Of a DNA stretch of 64,000 nucleotides, positions 54,556 through 63,458 are shown piece after piece; position 1 is the first letter of the stretch, and each line of letters starts with the position of its first letter. A program made the translations under genes and the position numbers. The DNA is from Sinomicrobium sp. (GTDB lineage: Bacteria > Bacteroidota > Bacteroidia > Flavobacteriales > Flavobacteriaceae): assembly GCA_029266035.1 (NCBI GenBank), contig JAJUFH010000001.1, forward strand, positions 310,001-374,000. Direction: 5' to 3'. Below the pieces are notes generated by a model. That model did not search any database. It had not been told where the DNA came from and worked only from the letters and a program-made list of their open reading frames with translations.

Positions 54556-55311
54556 ATGGCTAAAATTGCATTAAAAGACAAAGTAACTATCGTTGCCGGG
54601 GGTGCGAAAAACCTCGGTGGACTTATAAGCACATCATTTGCCAAGGAAGGATCGGACATACTTATTCATTACAACAGCGATGCAACTCGACAAGCTGCAG
54701 AAGAGACCAAGAAAGAGGTAGAAGCACTGGGGCGTAAGGCAGTACTTTTTCAAGCCGACCTCACCAAACCCGACAATGTCGTCAAACTCTTTCAGACAGC
54801 TAAAGCGGAATTCGGAAGAGTGGATATTGCCATCAATACCGTAGGCATGGTCCTCAGAAAGCCCATTGCCGACACTTCTGAAGAAGACTATGACACCATG
54901 TTTGGAATCAATTCCAAAGCAGCTTACTTTTTCATCAAAGAAGCAGGTAAAAACCTGGAAAAAGACGGAAAGATCATCACTATAGTCACCTCCTTACTCG
55001 CTGCGTTTACCGACGGGTATTCCACTTATGCCGGAGCCAAGGCTCCTGTAGAGCACTTTACCAGAGCAGCGGCCAAAGAATTTGGCACAAAAGGCATCTC
55101 TGTTACTGCCATAGGCCCTGGACCCATGGACACTCCTTTCTTTTACGGACAGGAAACCCCTGAACGAGTTGAATTTCACAAATCTCAAGCCATGAACGGT
55201 TTTCTGACGGTTATAGAAGACATTGTTCCCATCGTCAAGTTCTTGGCCACTGACGGTTGGTGGATTACCGGGCAAACCATCTTTGCCAATGGAGGGTATA
55301 CTACGAGATAA
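54556..55311 (+). CDS. SDR family oxidoreductase (FabG-like)
   Basis: This 251-residue short-chain dehydrogenase has a cofactor loop VAGGAKNLGGLIS (a variant of TGxxxGIG), DLTKPDNV, INTVGMVLRKP in place of NNAG, and the active-site Tyr-x3-Lys in YAGAK. The ending ITGQTIFANGG is the common SDR ending. The cofactor loop deviates (GAKNLGG), so the substrate cannot be guessed. It is preceded by a TetR gene with a likely operator. Confidence 0.88.
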   Translation: MAKIALKDKVTIVAGGAKNLGGLISTSFAKEGSDILIHYNSDATRQAAEETKKEVEALGRKAVLFQADLTKPDNVVKLFQTAKAEFGRVDIAINTVGMVLRKPIADTSEEDYDTMFGINSKAAYFFIKEAGKNLEKDGKIITIVTSLLAAFTDGYSTYAGAKAPVEHFTRAAAKEFGTKGISVTAIGPGPMDTPFFYGQETPERVEFHKSQAMNGFLTVIEDIVPIVKFLATDGWWITGQTIFANGGYTTR

Positions 55312-55325
55312 TCGTTTTTTAATAA

Positions 55326-55360
55326 ACGAGGCCGAGTTTTCAATATGAATACGGCCTCGT
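55326..55360 (+). terminator. Terminator after the SDR gene
   Basis: ACGAGGCCG pairs with CGGCCTCGT in a perfect 9-base stem over AGTTTTCAATATGAATA, followed by a T-rich tail. The NTF2-like gene therefore may need its own promoter. Confidence 0.85.
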
Positions 55361-55448
55361 TCTTGTTGTTTTTTGAATCCTTACCTTTATATAAAATTTT
55401 AGCATCGATACCATTGAAACATCGAATACAGACAAATAACTCATAATT

Positions 55449-55769
55449 ATGGACACCAGTAAATTGATCAATGCCACTGTAAAAAACGCATTTGAGGCAT
55501 TGCAAAAAGGAGATAGAGAGGCCTGGTCTTCTCTGTTCACGGCCGATGCCGAATTGTACGACGACGGCAATTTGAGAGACTTAAAGGCCTTTAACAGCCA
55601 CGCCATAGGTCACGAGCGCTTTACCTCTATCGACAAGGTTGAAAACGACGGAAAAGACATCTACGGACAATTACATTCAGATCAATGGGGCGACTTTAAG
55701 ACTTATTTTAAATTTCACATCGACGACACCGGAAAAATATACCGTCTCGACATCGGACAGGCCGAGTAA
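55449..55769 (+). CDS. NTF2-like/SnoaL-fold small protein
   Basis: This 106-residue protein has the cone-shaped NTF2 pattern: AFEALQKGDREAWSSLFTADAELYDDG, the helix ERFTSIDKVE, then beta strands (GDFKTYFKFHIDDTGKIYRLDIGQA). The family includes both binding proteins and small cyclases or isomerases. It follows the SDR, TetR and operator, suggesting a small regulated cluster, but a terminator separates it from the SDR. Function unknown. Confidence 0.82.
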   Translation: MDTSKLINATVKNAFEALQKGDREAWSSLFTADAELYDDGNLRDLKAFNSHAIGHERFTSIDKVENDGKDIYGQLHSDQWGDFKTYFKFHIDDTGKIYRLDIGQAE

Positions 55770-55880
55770 TACAGTAAAAGTTAAGCTTTAAACGATTAAA
55801 AATTGCTTTTTTAGCACTTTATCCCAAGTACAAGCAACCGAGGCTGCGAGACAGCTCCCTTCCCCTTTATCACAAAAAAC

Positions 55881-55913
55881 TTGGTGTTTATCGGGTATTT
55901 TCCCCTACTTTTG
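55881..55913 (+). promoter_or_regulatory. Promoter of the carbonic anhydrase gene
   Basis: TTG (55881-55883) and TACTTTTG (55906-55913) are 22 bases apart, an exact match to the Bacteroidota -33/-7 consensus. It implies a leader of about 50 bases before the ATG at 55972. Confidence 0.75.
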
Positions 55914-55971
55914 TTATTATAACCAGTTGATAGCACTTGCTATTTGGCAGCTAACATAACACTTCTCACTT

Positions 55972-56598
55972 ATGGAATTATCCAAAGTCTTTGAAAACAA
56001 CAGAAACTGGATTGCAAAAAAACTGGAAACCGATCCGGATTATTTTGAAAATCTCTCCAAAGGACAAAACCCCGAAATCTTATATATAGGATGTTCAGAC
56101 AGCAGAGTAAGTGCCGAAGAGTTGATGGGTGCCCAGCCGGGTGAGGTATTTGTTCACCGCAATATCGCCAATATGGTGATCAGCATAGACCTCAATGTCA
56201 TGTCTGTGGTCAACTATGCCGTAAACCACCTCAAGGTAAAGCAGGTAGTGGTATGTGGTCATTATTTCTGCGGTGGAGTAAAGGCGGCTTTACAAGCTAA
56301 AGACCTCGGTATTCTCAATCCTTGGCTTCGCAATATCAGAGATGTATACCGCATACACAAAAAGGAATTGAGCGACATATCAGATGAAACCGAGCGATAT
56401 AACCGACTTGTCGAACTCAATGTACAAGAACAGTGCATCAACCTTATCAAGACAGCTGCAGTACAAAAGGCTTATAAAGAACGTGGACTAAAAGTTCACG
56501 GCTGGGTATTTGACATTCACAGCGGTGAGCTCATCGATTTAAAAATTGATATAGACAATCTTCTCAAAGACATTATGGAGATATACAATTTGGAATAG
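55972..56598 (+). CDS. Beta-class carbonic anhydrase
   Basis: This 208-residue enzyme interconverts CO2 and bicarbonate. Zinc ligands are Cys41, His97 and Cys100 (CSDSR, CGHYFCGG), with the Asp43-Arg45 dyad of beta enzymes. HRNIANMV and GWVFDIHSGELIDL complete the family pattern. It has its own consensus promoter and a bidirectional terminator, so it is monocistronic. Confidence 0.95.
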   Translation: MELSKVFENNRNWIAKKLETDPDYFENLSKGQNPEILYIGCSDSRVSAEELMGAQPGEVFVHRNIANMVISIDLNVMSVVNYAVNHLKVKQVVVCGHYFCGGVKAALQAKDLGILNPWLRNIRDVYRIHKKELSDISDETERYNRLVELNVQEQCINLIKTAAVQKAYKERGLKVHGWVFDIHSGELIDLKIDIDNLLKDIMEIYNLE

Positions 56599-56994
56599 CC
56601 GAACTTCTGCATATCGAATAAAAAAAGAGTCGGATGTATGGTACAGCCCGACTCTTTTCACTTACACTAACACAAAAAATAGAGGAATAACTTCTCCTAT
56701 AAATTTTAGGTACAGACGCGACAATTAACTTTCGAATACCTCTACATCTGTACTTCACAAAAGATTACTACATTGAAAATATCGCCTAAATTAACACAAA
56801 TACAAGAATAATATAAGTGCTAATAGCATTTAAATCAAACTAATTCTCTTTTATCAAAAAAGTGTTGTGTAAAATGTAATTTAACAAAGAAACCCCTTTG
56901 ATTTTGTGAATATCGTATTTCACGGGTGAAATTTACCCCTACCCTCCAAAAAACAGGGGGTGGACAAAAAAATTATTAGAAAATCGACAGTTTA
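56599..56994. other. Intergenic stretch between carbonic anhydrase and efflux genes
   Basis: 396 bases without a gene. A clear hairpin terminator is at 56621-56658. The remainder is A+T-rich with a CCCTACCCTCC/AGGGGGTGG segment near 56940-56963 that may form a weak hairpin after the outer-membrane factor gene. Confidence 0.5.
56621..56658. terminator. Bidirectional terminator after carbonic anhydrase
   Basis: AAAAGAGTCGG pairs with CCGACTCTTTT over ATGTATGGTACAGC, with A-run before and T-run after. Confidence 0.88.
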
Positions 56995-58482
56995 CTACTG
57001 CCACCCTCCACCTAGACTGCGATAGAGTTCAATATTGGCATGTAATATCTGCATTTTGATATCTATAAGTCCTAATTCACTATCCAGTGCGTCACTTTGC
57101 GCAGTAATCACCTCGAGATAATTGGCAAAACCACTTCGGAACAAAAGAGCGGCATCGGTTACGCCTTTTTGGGTAGTTTCCAAGCGTTCTTTGGTCAAGG
57201 CATACTCCTCTTTCAACTTATCGAGCGCAATCATTGCATCCGACACCTCTCTAACCGCGTTGATCATGGTCTTTTTAAAATCCAATTGAGCTATCTCCCT
57301 TCTGGCTAGAGCCTTTTTGTAATTGGTTTTCAACTTTCTCTGGTTGAATATAGGCTGGAAGATTGCGCCGTTTACTAAAGCAAAGGCAGACTCTACGGGA
57401 GATAATAATTTATATAATTTATAGGTCTCTAACCCTAGGCTTGCATCGATGGTAATGGAAGGGTATTTCAAACCCTGTGCGATACCCACTGCTGCATTAC
57501 TCGCAATGAGTTCGTATTCTGAAGCAGCCACATCGGGGCGGTTTTGTACTAGTTCGAGGGGAACACCAGTATTGTAATGTCCTTTAAATCCGGCATTATC
57601 CAGATGTCCGGGAATATCAATCTTTTGCGGCGCTCTACCCAATAGGCCGTTCAATCGGTTTTCCTCCATGGCGTATTCGCGCTCAATTTGAGGTATCAGT
57701 GCCTCAAATTTCAACTTCTGTGATTTAGTTTGTCGTATAGCGAGTTTTGTAGCCTCTCCGGCCTCGTATTGCAATTCTACTATTCTCAGGGTGTTTTTAT
57801 TGAGGTCGAGGTTTCGCTCTGCCACTTCTAGTTCAGCTCTTAGCTTCAACAAATTGTAGTAAGACGATGCTACTTCGGCCACCAGAGCAGTTTGCACAGC
57901 TTTCTTAAATTCTTCACTCTGCATATAAGCTGCCTGTGCAGCATCCTTTTTCCTCCTCAGCTTTCCCCAGAGTCCTAACTCCCAGCTGGTGCTTATTCTC
58001 GGATTGAGTGACATTTGCTGCGTGTACAAACTAGTAGCCGGTGTTTCACCGTCACTTGAGTGAGTTCTGGAGGATCTATTTCCGTATTTATCAGAGTTTT
58101 CAGAACGGTAATCCCTTAAATAGCTCAATGGAGTCACTCCGACCGTTGGATAAAAACTCGCCCTTGCCTGCAACACATCCTGTCTGCTCATTTCGAGCAC
58201 TTGAATGGTCTTTTGCATATCGATATTATTGGCCAGTGCTGTATCGATTAGGGCGGCGAGATCGTAATCTCCAAAAAACTCTACCCATTTCATCTTTGCA
58301 AGTGGAACGCTATCGGCGGGAACCGTATCATCTGCCTTCCCGTAGTAGTCTTCTGAAAGGTCAAGATCGGGACGTTTATAGGGATCTCCTACCTTACACC
58401 CCACTACAGCTATTGCGAGAAGTACTATTAGAGACAGTTTATTTATACTTTTTACCAACATCGGTTTATTTGTTTTTTTCAA
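56995..58482 (-). CDS. RND efflux outer-membrane factor (TolC/NodT lipoprotein)
   Basis: The protein has 495 residues, a lipobox at VVGC in a start of VKSINKLSLIVLLAIAVVGCKVGDPYKRP, and the YKRPxL motif of NodT-type factors. Two outer-membrane-efflux repeats follow (ALIDTALANNIDMQKTIQVLE and ISTSWELGLWGKLRRKKDAAQAAY, YDKLRAELEV-like). It forms the outer-membrane channel of a tripartite pump. An in-frame ATG at 58461 (MLVKSINK) is a possible shorter start. It is the last gene of the operon. Confidence 0.94.
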   Translation of the reverse strand: MKKTNKPMLVKSINKLSLIVLLAIAVVGCKVGDPYKRPDLDLSEDYYGKADDTVPADSVPLAKMKWVEFFGDYDLAALIDTALANNIDMQKTIQVLEMSRQDVLQARASFYPTVGVTPLSYLRDYRSENSDKYGNRSSRTHSSDGETPATSLYTQQMSLNPRISTSWELGLWGKLRRKKDAAQAAYMQSEEFKKAVQTALVAEVASSYYNLLKLRAELEVAERNLDLNKNTLRIVELQYEAGEATKLAIRQTKSQKLKFEALIPQIEREYAMEENRLNGLLGRAPQKIDIPGHLDNAGFKGHYNTGVPLELVQNRPDVAASEYELIASNAAVGIAQGLKYPSITIDASLGLETYKLYKLLSPVESAFALVNGAIFQPIFNQRKLKTNYKKALARREIAQLDFKKTMINAVREVSDAMIALDKLKEEYALTKERLETTQKGVTDAALLFRSGFANYLEVITAQSDALDSELGLIDIKMQILHANIELYRSLGGGWQ

Positions 58483-58566
58483 TCTTCAAATTAATTTTTA
58501 GATTTCGAATATCAAAGGAAATAATTTTATTCCACAAACGATATCACAGTATATTCCGGCAATCAC

Positions 58567-61500
58567 CTATTCGTCATCATCTCCTGTCGTTATAAAATAG
58601 CGGTCTTGTAAGCTGAGGAAAATATAGGTCAACACCGGAATAACTACAATACCAAGTGTAATATTGAACAACATTCCTCCGGCGGTACCTATACTCACCG
58701 ACTTATTCCCTATGGCCGAAGAGCCCGTAGAGAACATCAGCGGAATCAATCCTACTGTAAACGCCAGCGAGGTCATCACAATAGCTCTGATACGCAGAGC
58801 ACTTGCCTCCAATACAGCATCGAGTAATTTGATTCCCGCCCTTCGCTTTTGCGCGGCAAACTCCACAATAAGAATTGCGTTTTTCGCCAACAGACCAAGG
58901 AGCATCAATATACCCACCTGCACATAGATATTATTGTCTATTCCAGCTAAGTTGATAAATACGAATACTCCGAGTATACCAGTAGGCAGTGAAAGCAATA
59001 CTGCCATGGGCAACCAGAAACTCTCGTATTGTGCCGCTAGAATAAAATACACCAGCACAAAACTGATAATAAATACAATCATAGCATCCGATCCCGATTT
59101 TTTCTCCTCCAAACTCATACTAGTCCACTCATAACTCAAACTGGCCGGCAGCTTTTCCTCACCCAGCTCTTCAATTTTTGACATCACATCACCGGTACTA
59201 TAGCCCGCAGCGGGAGTAATATTAATCTTGGCAGCATTGTACAGGTTATATCGGTTAATGGTCTCCGGACCAAATGCGGGTTCAAGGCTTACAAAGGTAT
59301 TTATCGGTACCATTTCGCCCTTATCGTTCCTCACAAAAATAGAATTGATGGTTTCCGGACTCTCGCTAAACTCGGTATCCGCCTGCATATACACCATATA
59401 CTGCCGTGTAAAGCGGTTGAGATCGGTAACGCGCTGACGACTAAAATTGGATTGTAGCGTAAACATCATATCCTTGACACTCACTCCCAAGGCATTGGCC
59501 TTTTCGTAGTCGATATTGAGTTTTAATTGCGGGAAATTAGGGTTGTAAGAGGTAAATGCACTTTCTATCTCCTTCTGATTTGTCAATTCGATAATAAACT
59601 CATTTACCAATTGCCCAAACTCACCGAGATCACCATCTGAAAGGTCTTGGAGCATAATCTGCACTCCGTCGAAGTTACCAAACCCTTGTACAGTAGGACG
59701 AGGATACATATTCATACTGCGTATATCGGTTATCACCTGTAGTTTTTCTGTTAAGTATCTCACCAATTCCTGTACCTCTTGGATCTCCCCTCTTTCACTT
59801 TTCTCCTTTAGTTTGATATAGGTCAAGCCCGAAGAAGGTGTCTCAGAGTTGTCTACAATATTAAATCCGGATACCGTATTTACACTTTCCACAGCTTCTT
59901 CTTTACTGAGAATTTCCGCCGCCTGCTCCAAAGCTTTATTGGTACGGTCTAGGGATGCCCCTTCCGGCATAGAGATAGTATACAGCAAAAAGTTATCGTC
60001 TTCAGTAGGAATAAACCCTTTGGGCGTTATACTCATCAAAAAGACCAACAGTCCTATAATAACTCCCAACCCTGCAAGACTTGCCCATTTAAACTTAATA
60101 GCCGTGCGGAGTACTGATATATATTTTTTAGTAAATTTCTCAAAAAGAGTATCAAATTTTTTGAGTCCTTTGTCTTTTAACGAATTGATTTTTCCTAATC
60201 TCTTAGAATGGCTGTAAAAAGCAGACAGCTTTTTTTTCTTTTCCTTTTTATCACGTTTTCTATAGAATAGCATAAACAACATAGGCCCCATGGTAAGCGC
60301 TACTACTGCGGACAACAATACTGAAATCACAATAGTATAGGCAAATTCCTGATAGAATACTCCCACTGGCCCTTGAATAAGACCTACAGGTAGGAATACT
60401 GCAGCAATCACTATCGTAATAGAAATTACCGCCCCGGTAATCTCGCTAAGGGCTGAATTGACCGCCTGTCGCGCCGTCATCTGGTGATGCTGCATTTTTT
60501 CGTAAATAGCCTCGACCACCACTATGGCATCATCTACCACTATACCAATGGCCAGCACCATAGAAAACATACTGAGCACATTCATAGTCACTCCTATCAT
60601 CTGCAAGAAGAAGAAGGTACCTACCAATGAAATAGGAATGGTCAAAGCGGTAATCAGCGTTATTCTAACATCTTGAAGGAAGATAAACACCACTAAGAAC
60701 ACCAGTATAAAAGCTTCTATCAATGTTTGCTGGACGTGGTGCATGGATTCGTCTATAGCATCGCGCACACTATAGGTAATCTGATAGTCCATTCCATCCG
60801 GGAAAATCTTGGCTTGTTCTTCCATCACTTTCCGAATGGCCTTGTCTATCTCCATAGCATTTGCCCCGTTTTGCTGGGTGATATCCATAGTAACAGAAGG
60901 CTTACCGTCTAATCGGTTTCTACTGGTGTAATTAGAGGCTCCAAACTCGATGCGGGCAATATCTTTTAGTTTGAGTTGTAAGCCCCCCTCTTCGGTTTTT
61001 ATAACGATATTTTCATATTGCTCGGGTTCGTTGAAACGTCCATCGTGTTTAATAATAATTTCAAAGACTTCTTTAGAATTTTCCCCAAATTTCCCCGGAC
61101 CAGCCTCAAAACTCTGGTCGCGTACCTGATTGTATATATCCCTAGGCGTCAGGTTGTACATCGCCATTTTTTCCGGATTGAGCCATATTCGCATCGCGTA
61201 GTCACGCCTACGCAAAATCTGTGCTCTCGCGATACCTTCAACACGTTTAATCGCCCTCCTGATATTACTACGGGTATAGGCGTTCAAAAAGGTTTCGTCG
61301 TAGGTACCATCACTAAAAATATTCACGGTCATCAGGGTTCCCTTCATTCGCTTCATCACCTGAATCCCGTTTTCTATAACTTCTAGAGGAAGGTCGGCCG
61401 TCACCTCAGAAACCCTGTTCTGGACCTCAACAGCGGCAAGATCCGGATCAGAACCCGGTTTAAAATATACGGTGACCCTACCCGAGCCCGAGTTGGTCGC

Positions 61501-61743
61501 TGTAGAGTTGATATACTCCATATTCTCCGCACCGTTGATAGCTTCTTCTAAGGGAAGTAATACTGATTTGGCTAGGGTTTCTGAGTTTGCTCCGGGATAA
61601 TACACCGAAACGGATACACTAGGTGGTGCAATTTCCGGGAAACGTTCTACGGGAAGTTTTGAAATACTATATACCCCGGCAATCAGCAATAGAATAGAAA
61701 TAACAAGAGTAAATACCGGGCGTTCAATTATTTTTTTGATCAT
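58567..61743 (-). CDS. RND family efflux permease (HAE1 type)
   Basis: This 1058-residue inner-membrane proton/drug antiporter has two-fold symmetry with about 12 helices. The start IKKIIERPVFTLVISILLLIAGVYSISKLPVE, the proton-relay VLAIGIVVDDAIVVVEA and late helices (VGILMLLGLLAKNAILIVEFA) match AcrB/MexB. It is energised by the proton gradient. The adaptor lies upstream with 117 bases between and the outer-membrane factor downstream by 84 bases. Confidence 0.96.
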   Translation of the reverse strand: MIKKIIERPVFTLVISILLLIAGVYSISKLPVERFPEIAPPSVSVSVYYPGANSETLAKSVLLPLEEAINGAENMEYINSTATNSGSGRVTVYFKPGSDPDLAAVEVQNRVSEVTADLPLEVIENGIQVMKRMKGTLMTVNIFSDGTYDETFLNAYTRSNIRRAIKRVEGIARAQILRRRDYAMRIWLNPEKMAMYNLTPRDIYNQVRDQSFEAGPGKFGENSKEVFEIIIKHDGRFNEPEQYENIVIKTEEGGLQLKLKDIARIEFGASNYTSRNRLDGKPSVTMDITQQNGANAMEIDKAIRKVMEEQAKIFPDGMDYQITYSVRDAIDESMHHVQQTLIEAFILVFLVVFIFLQDVRITLITALTIPISLVGTFFFLQMIGVTMNVLSMFSMVLAIGIVVDDAIVVVEAIYEKMQHHQMTARQAVNSALSEITGAVISITIVIAAVFLPVGLIQGPVGVFYQEFAYTIVISVLLSAVVALTMGPMLFMLFYRKRDKKEKKKKLSAFYSHSKRLGKINSLKDKGLKKFDTLFEKFTKKYISVLRTAIKFKWASLAGLGVIIGLLVFLMSITPKGFIPTEDDNFLLYTISMPEGASLDRTNKALEQAAEILSKEEAVESVNTVSGFNIVDNSETPSSGLTYIKLKEKSERGEIQEVQELVRYLTEKLQVITDIRSMNMYPRPTVQGFGNFDGVQIMLQDLSDGDLGEFGQLVNEFIIELTNQKEIESAFTSYNPNFPQLKLNIDYEKANALGVSVKDMMFTLQSNFSRQRVTDLNRFTRQYMVYMQADTEFSESPETINSIFVRNDKGEMVPINTFVSLEPAFGPETINRYNLYNAAKINITPAAGYSTGDVMSKIEELGEEKLPASLSYEWTSMSLEEKKSGSDAMIVFIISFVLVYFILAAQYESFWLPMAVLLSLPTGILGVFVFINLAGIDNNIYVQVGILMLLGLLAKNAILIVEFAAQKRRAGIKLLDAVLEASALRIRAIVMTSLAFTVGLIPLMFSTGSSAIGNKSVSIGTAGGMLFNITLGIVVIPVLTYIFLSLQDRYFITTGDDDE

Positions 61744-61860
61744 CTGAAAATCTTTGACTTTATTTTAAAACCAAGCCAACCCTAGTCATTACAGCGGGTT
61801 TACACCCAACTATAACGAATACAGGTTTGCGGTTTGGATTATACTTAAAAATAGCATTGA

Positions 61861-63009
61861 TTAATTAACGGACAACAATTTACCCTGCTGTACGGGCTTA
61901 ACTTTAGTATCGTCGGTCACCTTGTTAATCCCTGAAACCACAATGCGATCTCCAGCTTTCAGATTGACTCCTTTGACGATATAATTTTGTCCTGATCGCC
62001 CTTCGATCTCGACTTCGTGACGCTTAGCCAGATTGTCTTCGGTAAGTGTATAGACAAATCGTTTGTCTTGTACCGACATGGTAGCACTTTGCGGAATAAG
62101 AATAGCCTTGGGAAAAATCTGCTCCATAAGTATTTTTCCGGTATTCCCCGACCTCAAAAGGGTGTCGGGATTTTCGAACCTAGCCCGAAGACTGATAGAT
62201 CCCATAGAACGGTTGATTTGCCCAGAGGCAGCATCGACCACTCCGGGGTGCTCGTATATAGACCCATCGGCAAGCACCAATTTAACATCGTTGCTCATCC
62301 GCTTGGCTGTGGTATCTTTTTTCATGCGCTCGTAATACAGATAATCTGATTCACTCATCGAAAAGTAAACGTAAACGTCGTCTACATTAGACAATACTGT
62401 GATAGGCTCTGAATCGGTCTGTTTTACCACGTTCCCCACCGATTTTGGAATACGACCTATAAAACCATTTACGGGAGCCTCTATAATAGTAAAATCGAGT
62501 TTAATCCTCATGTTAGCTGCCTGAGCCTGAGCTCTGTCAAGAGAAGATTGAGCCACCTCGTAATCGGCTTGCGCTGTTTTTTGCTGTACTTCAGAGATCA
62601 CCTCATTATCGATCAGCGGTTGAAGCCTGTCGAGTTCAGTCTTAGCTTTTCTCAACTTGGCCTTTTCCAACTCTACATTAGCCTGTGCATTCTTGAGGTC
62701 TTCCATATAAGGCTGTTGGTTTATCTTAAACAAAGGTTGTCCCTTTTCGACATAGTCCCCTTCATCTACGTAGATTTTTTCAAGTATACCGTCAACCTGC
62801 GGTCTAATTTCTACATCTTCAACACCTTCTATAGAGCCGAGATATTGAAATCCTTTGGCAGCGGATTGTTCTTCTAAAGTGATTACAGGAAGCGGAATAC
62901 CTTCGTCCTCTACTTCCTTCTCCTCGCAGCTGCTCAACAGTGCAGTAAAAGACAAGGCAAACATCGACAAAAGTCCGGTGTGAAATAAATTGGTTTTACT
63001 CTTTTTCAT
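61861..63009 (-). CDS. RND efflux periplasmic adaptor (MFP)
   Basis: The ATG at 63009 gives 382 residues with a lipobox at LLSSC; the ORF to 63084 would add 25 residues without a lipobox. Domains: biotinyl-lipoyl-like and HlyD regions (VRPQVDGILEKIYVDEGDYVEKGQPLF), a coiled-coil hairpin (MEDLKNAQANVELEKAKLRKAKTELDRLQ), a barrel domain and a membrane-proximal part ending VSGINKVTDDTKVKPVQ. It links the permease and outer-membrane factor. It is the first gene of the operon. Confidence 0.95.
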   Translation of the reverse strand: MKKSKTNLFHTGLLSMFALSFTALLSSCEEKEVEDEGIPLPVITLEEQSAAKGFQYLGSIEGVEDVEIRPQVDGILEKIYVDEGDYVEKGQPLFKINQQPYMEDLKNAQANVELEKAKLRKAKTELDRLQPLIDNEVISEVQQKTAQADYEVAQSSLDRAQAQAANMRIKLDFTIIEAPVNGFIGRIPKSVGNVVKQTDSEPITVLSNVDDVYVYFSMSESDYLYYERMKKDTTAKRMSNDVKLVLADGSIYEHPGVVDAASGQINRSMGSISLRARFENPDTLLRSGNTGKILMEQIFPKAILIPQSATMSVQDKRFVYTLTEDNLAKRHEVEIEGRSGQNYIVKGVNLKAGDRIVVSGINKVTDDTKVKPVQQGKLLSVN

Positions 63010-63458
63010 CTTTATAAAGCAATTTGTAAAACCACTGTATAGCAATATAATTGCCATACTCACTCGTTTTAAAAACACAAACACAAATGACTAATATTCA
63101 AATCATTACAAACAAAAAACAATCTCACACTACACACTCCTCTGTGTAGAATGTGTAGACATCAGTATCAAAAAGTGTGTAAAATTTACCCATTGCTTTT
63201 AATCCAAAGAAAGAATATCTGATTTTAGAGTTTCCCACAATCGATTCAAAGCAAATCAAGACCATCGGAAGGGAGTGCAAGTTAAAAAGAACGATAAATA
63301 GTTGGCTAGTGTAGTGTCATTAATTCAGTTGGTTTGGAGTATCTCATTGACGAGGTGGAAGTCACCGATACAACAGCTAATATTAAATTTTGCTCACTGT
63401 ATGTTAACCTTCTCCCCTTTCACACATAAAAAGGAAACTCTTAAAACATTTAGACAAT
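63010..63458. promoter_or_regulatory. Divergent regulatory region between efflux operon and Kelch-like gene
   Basis: 449 bases without a gene. It contains a dyad CTACACA-N6-TGTGTAG (63130-63149) followed by another GTGTAG (63153-63158), the kind of symmetry seen at repressor sites in efflux operons. No matching repressor gene is next to it in the window. Promoter elements on either strand could not be placed with confidence. Confidence 0.5.
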
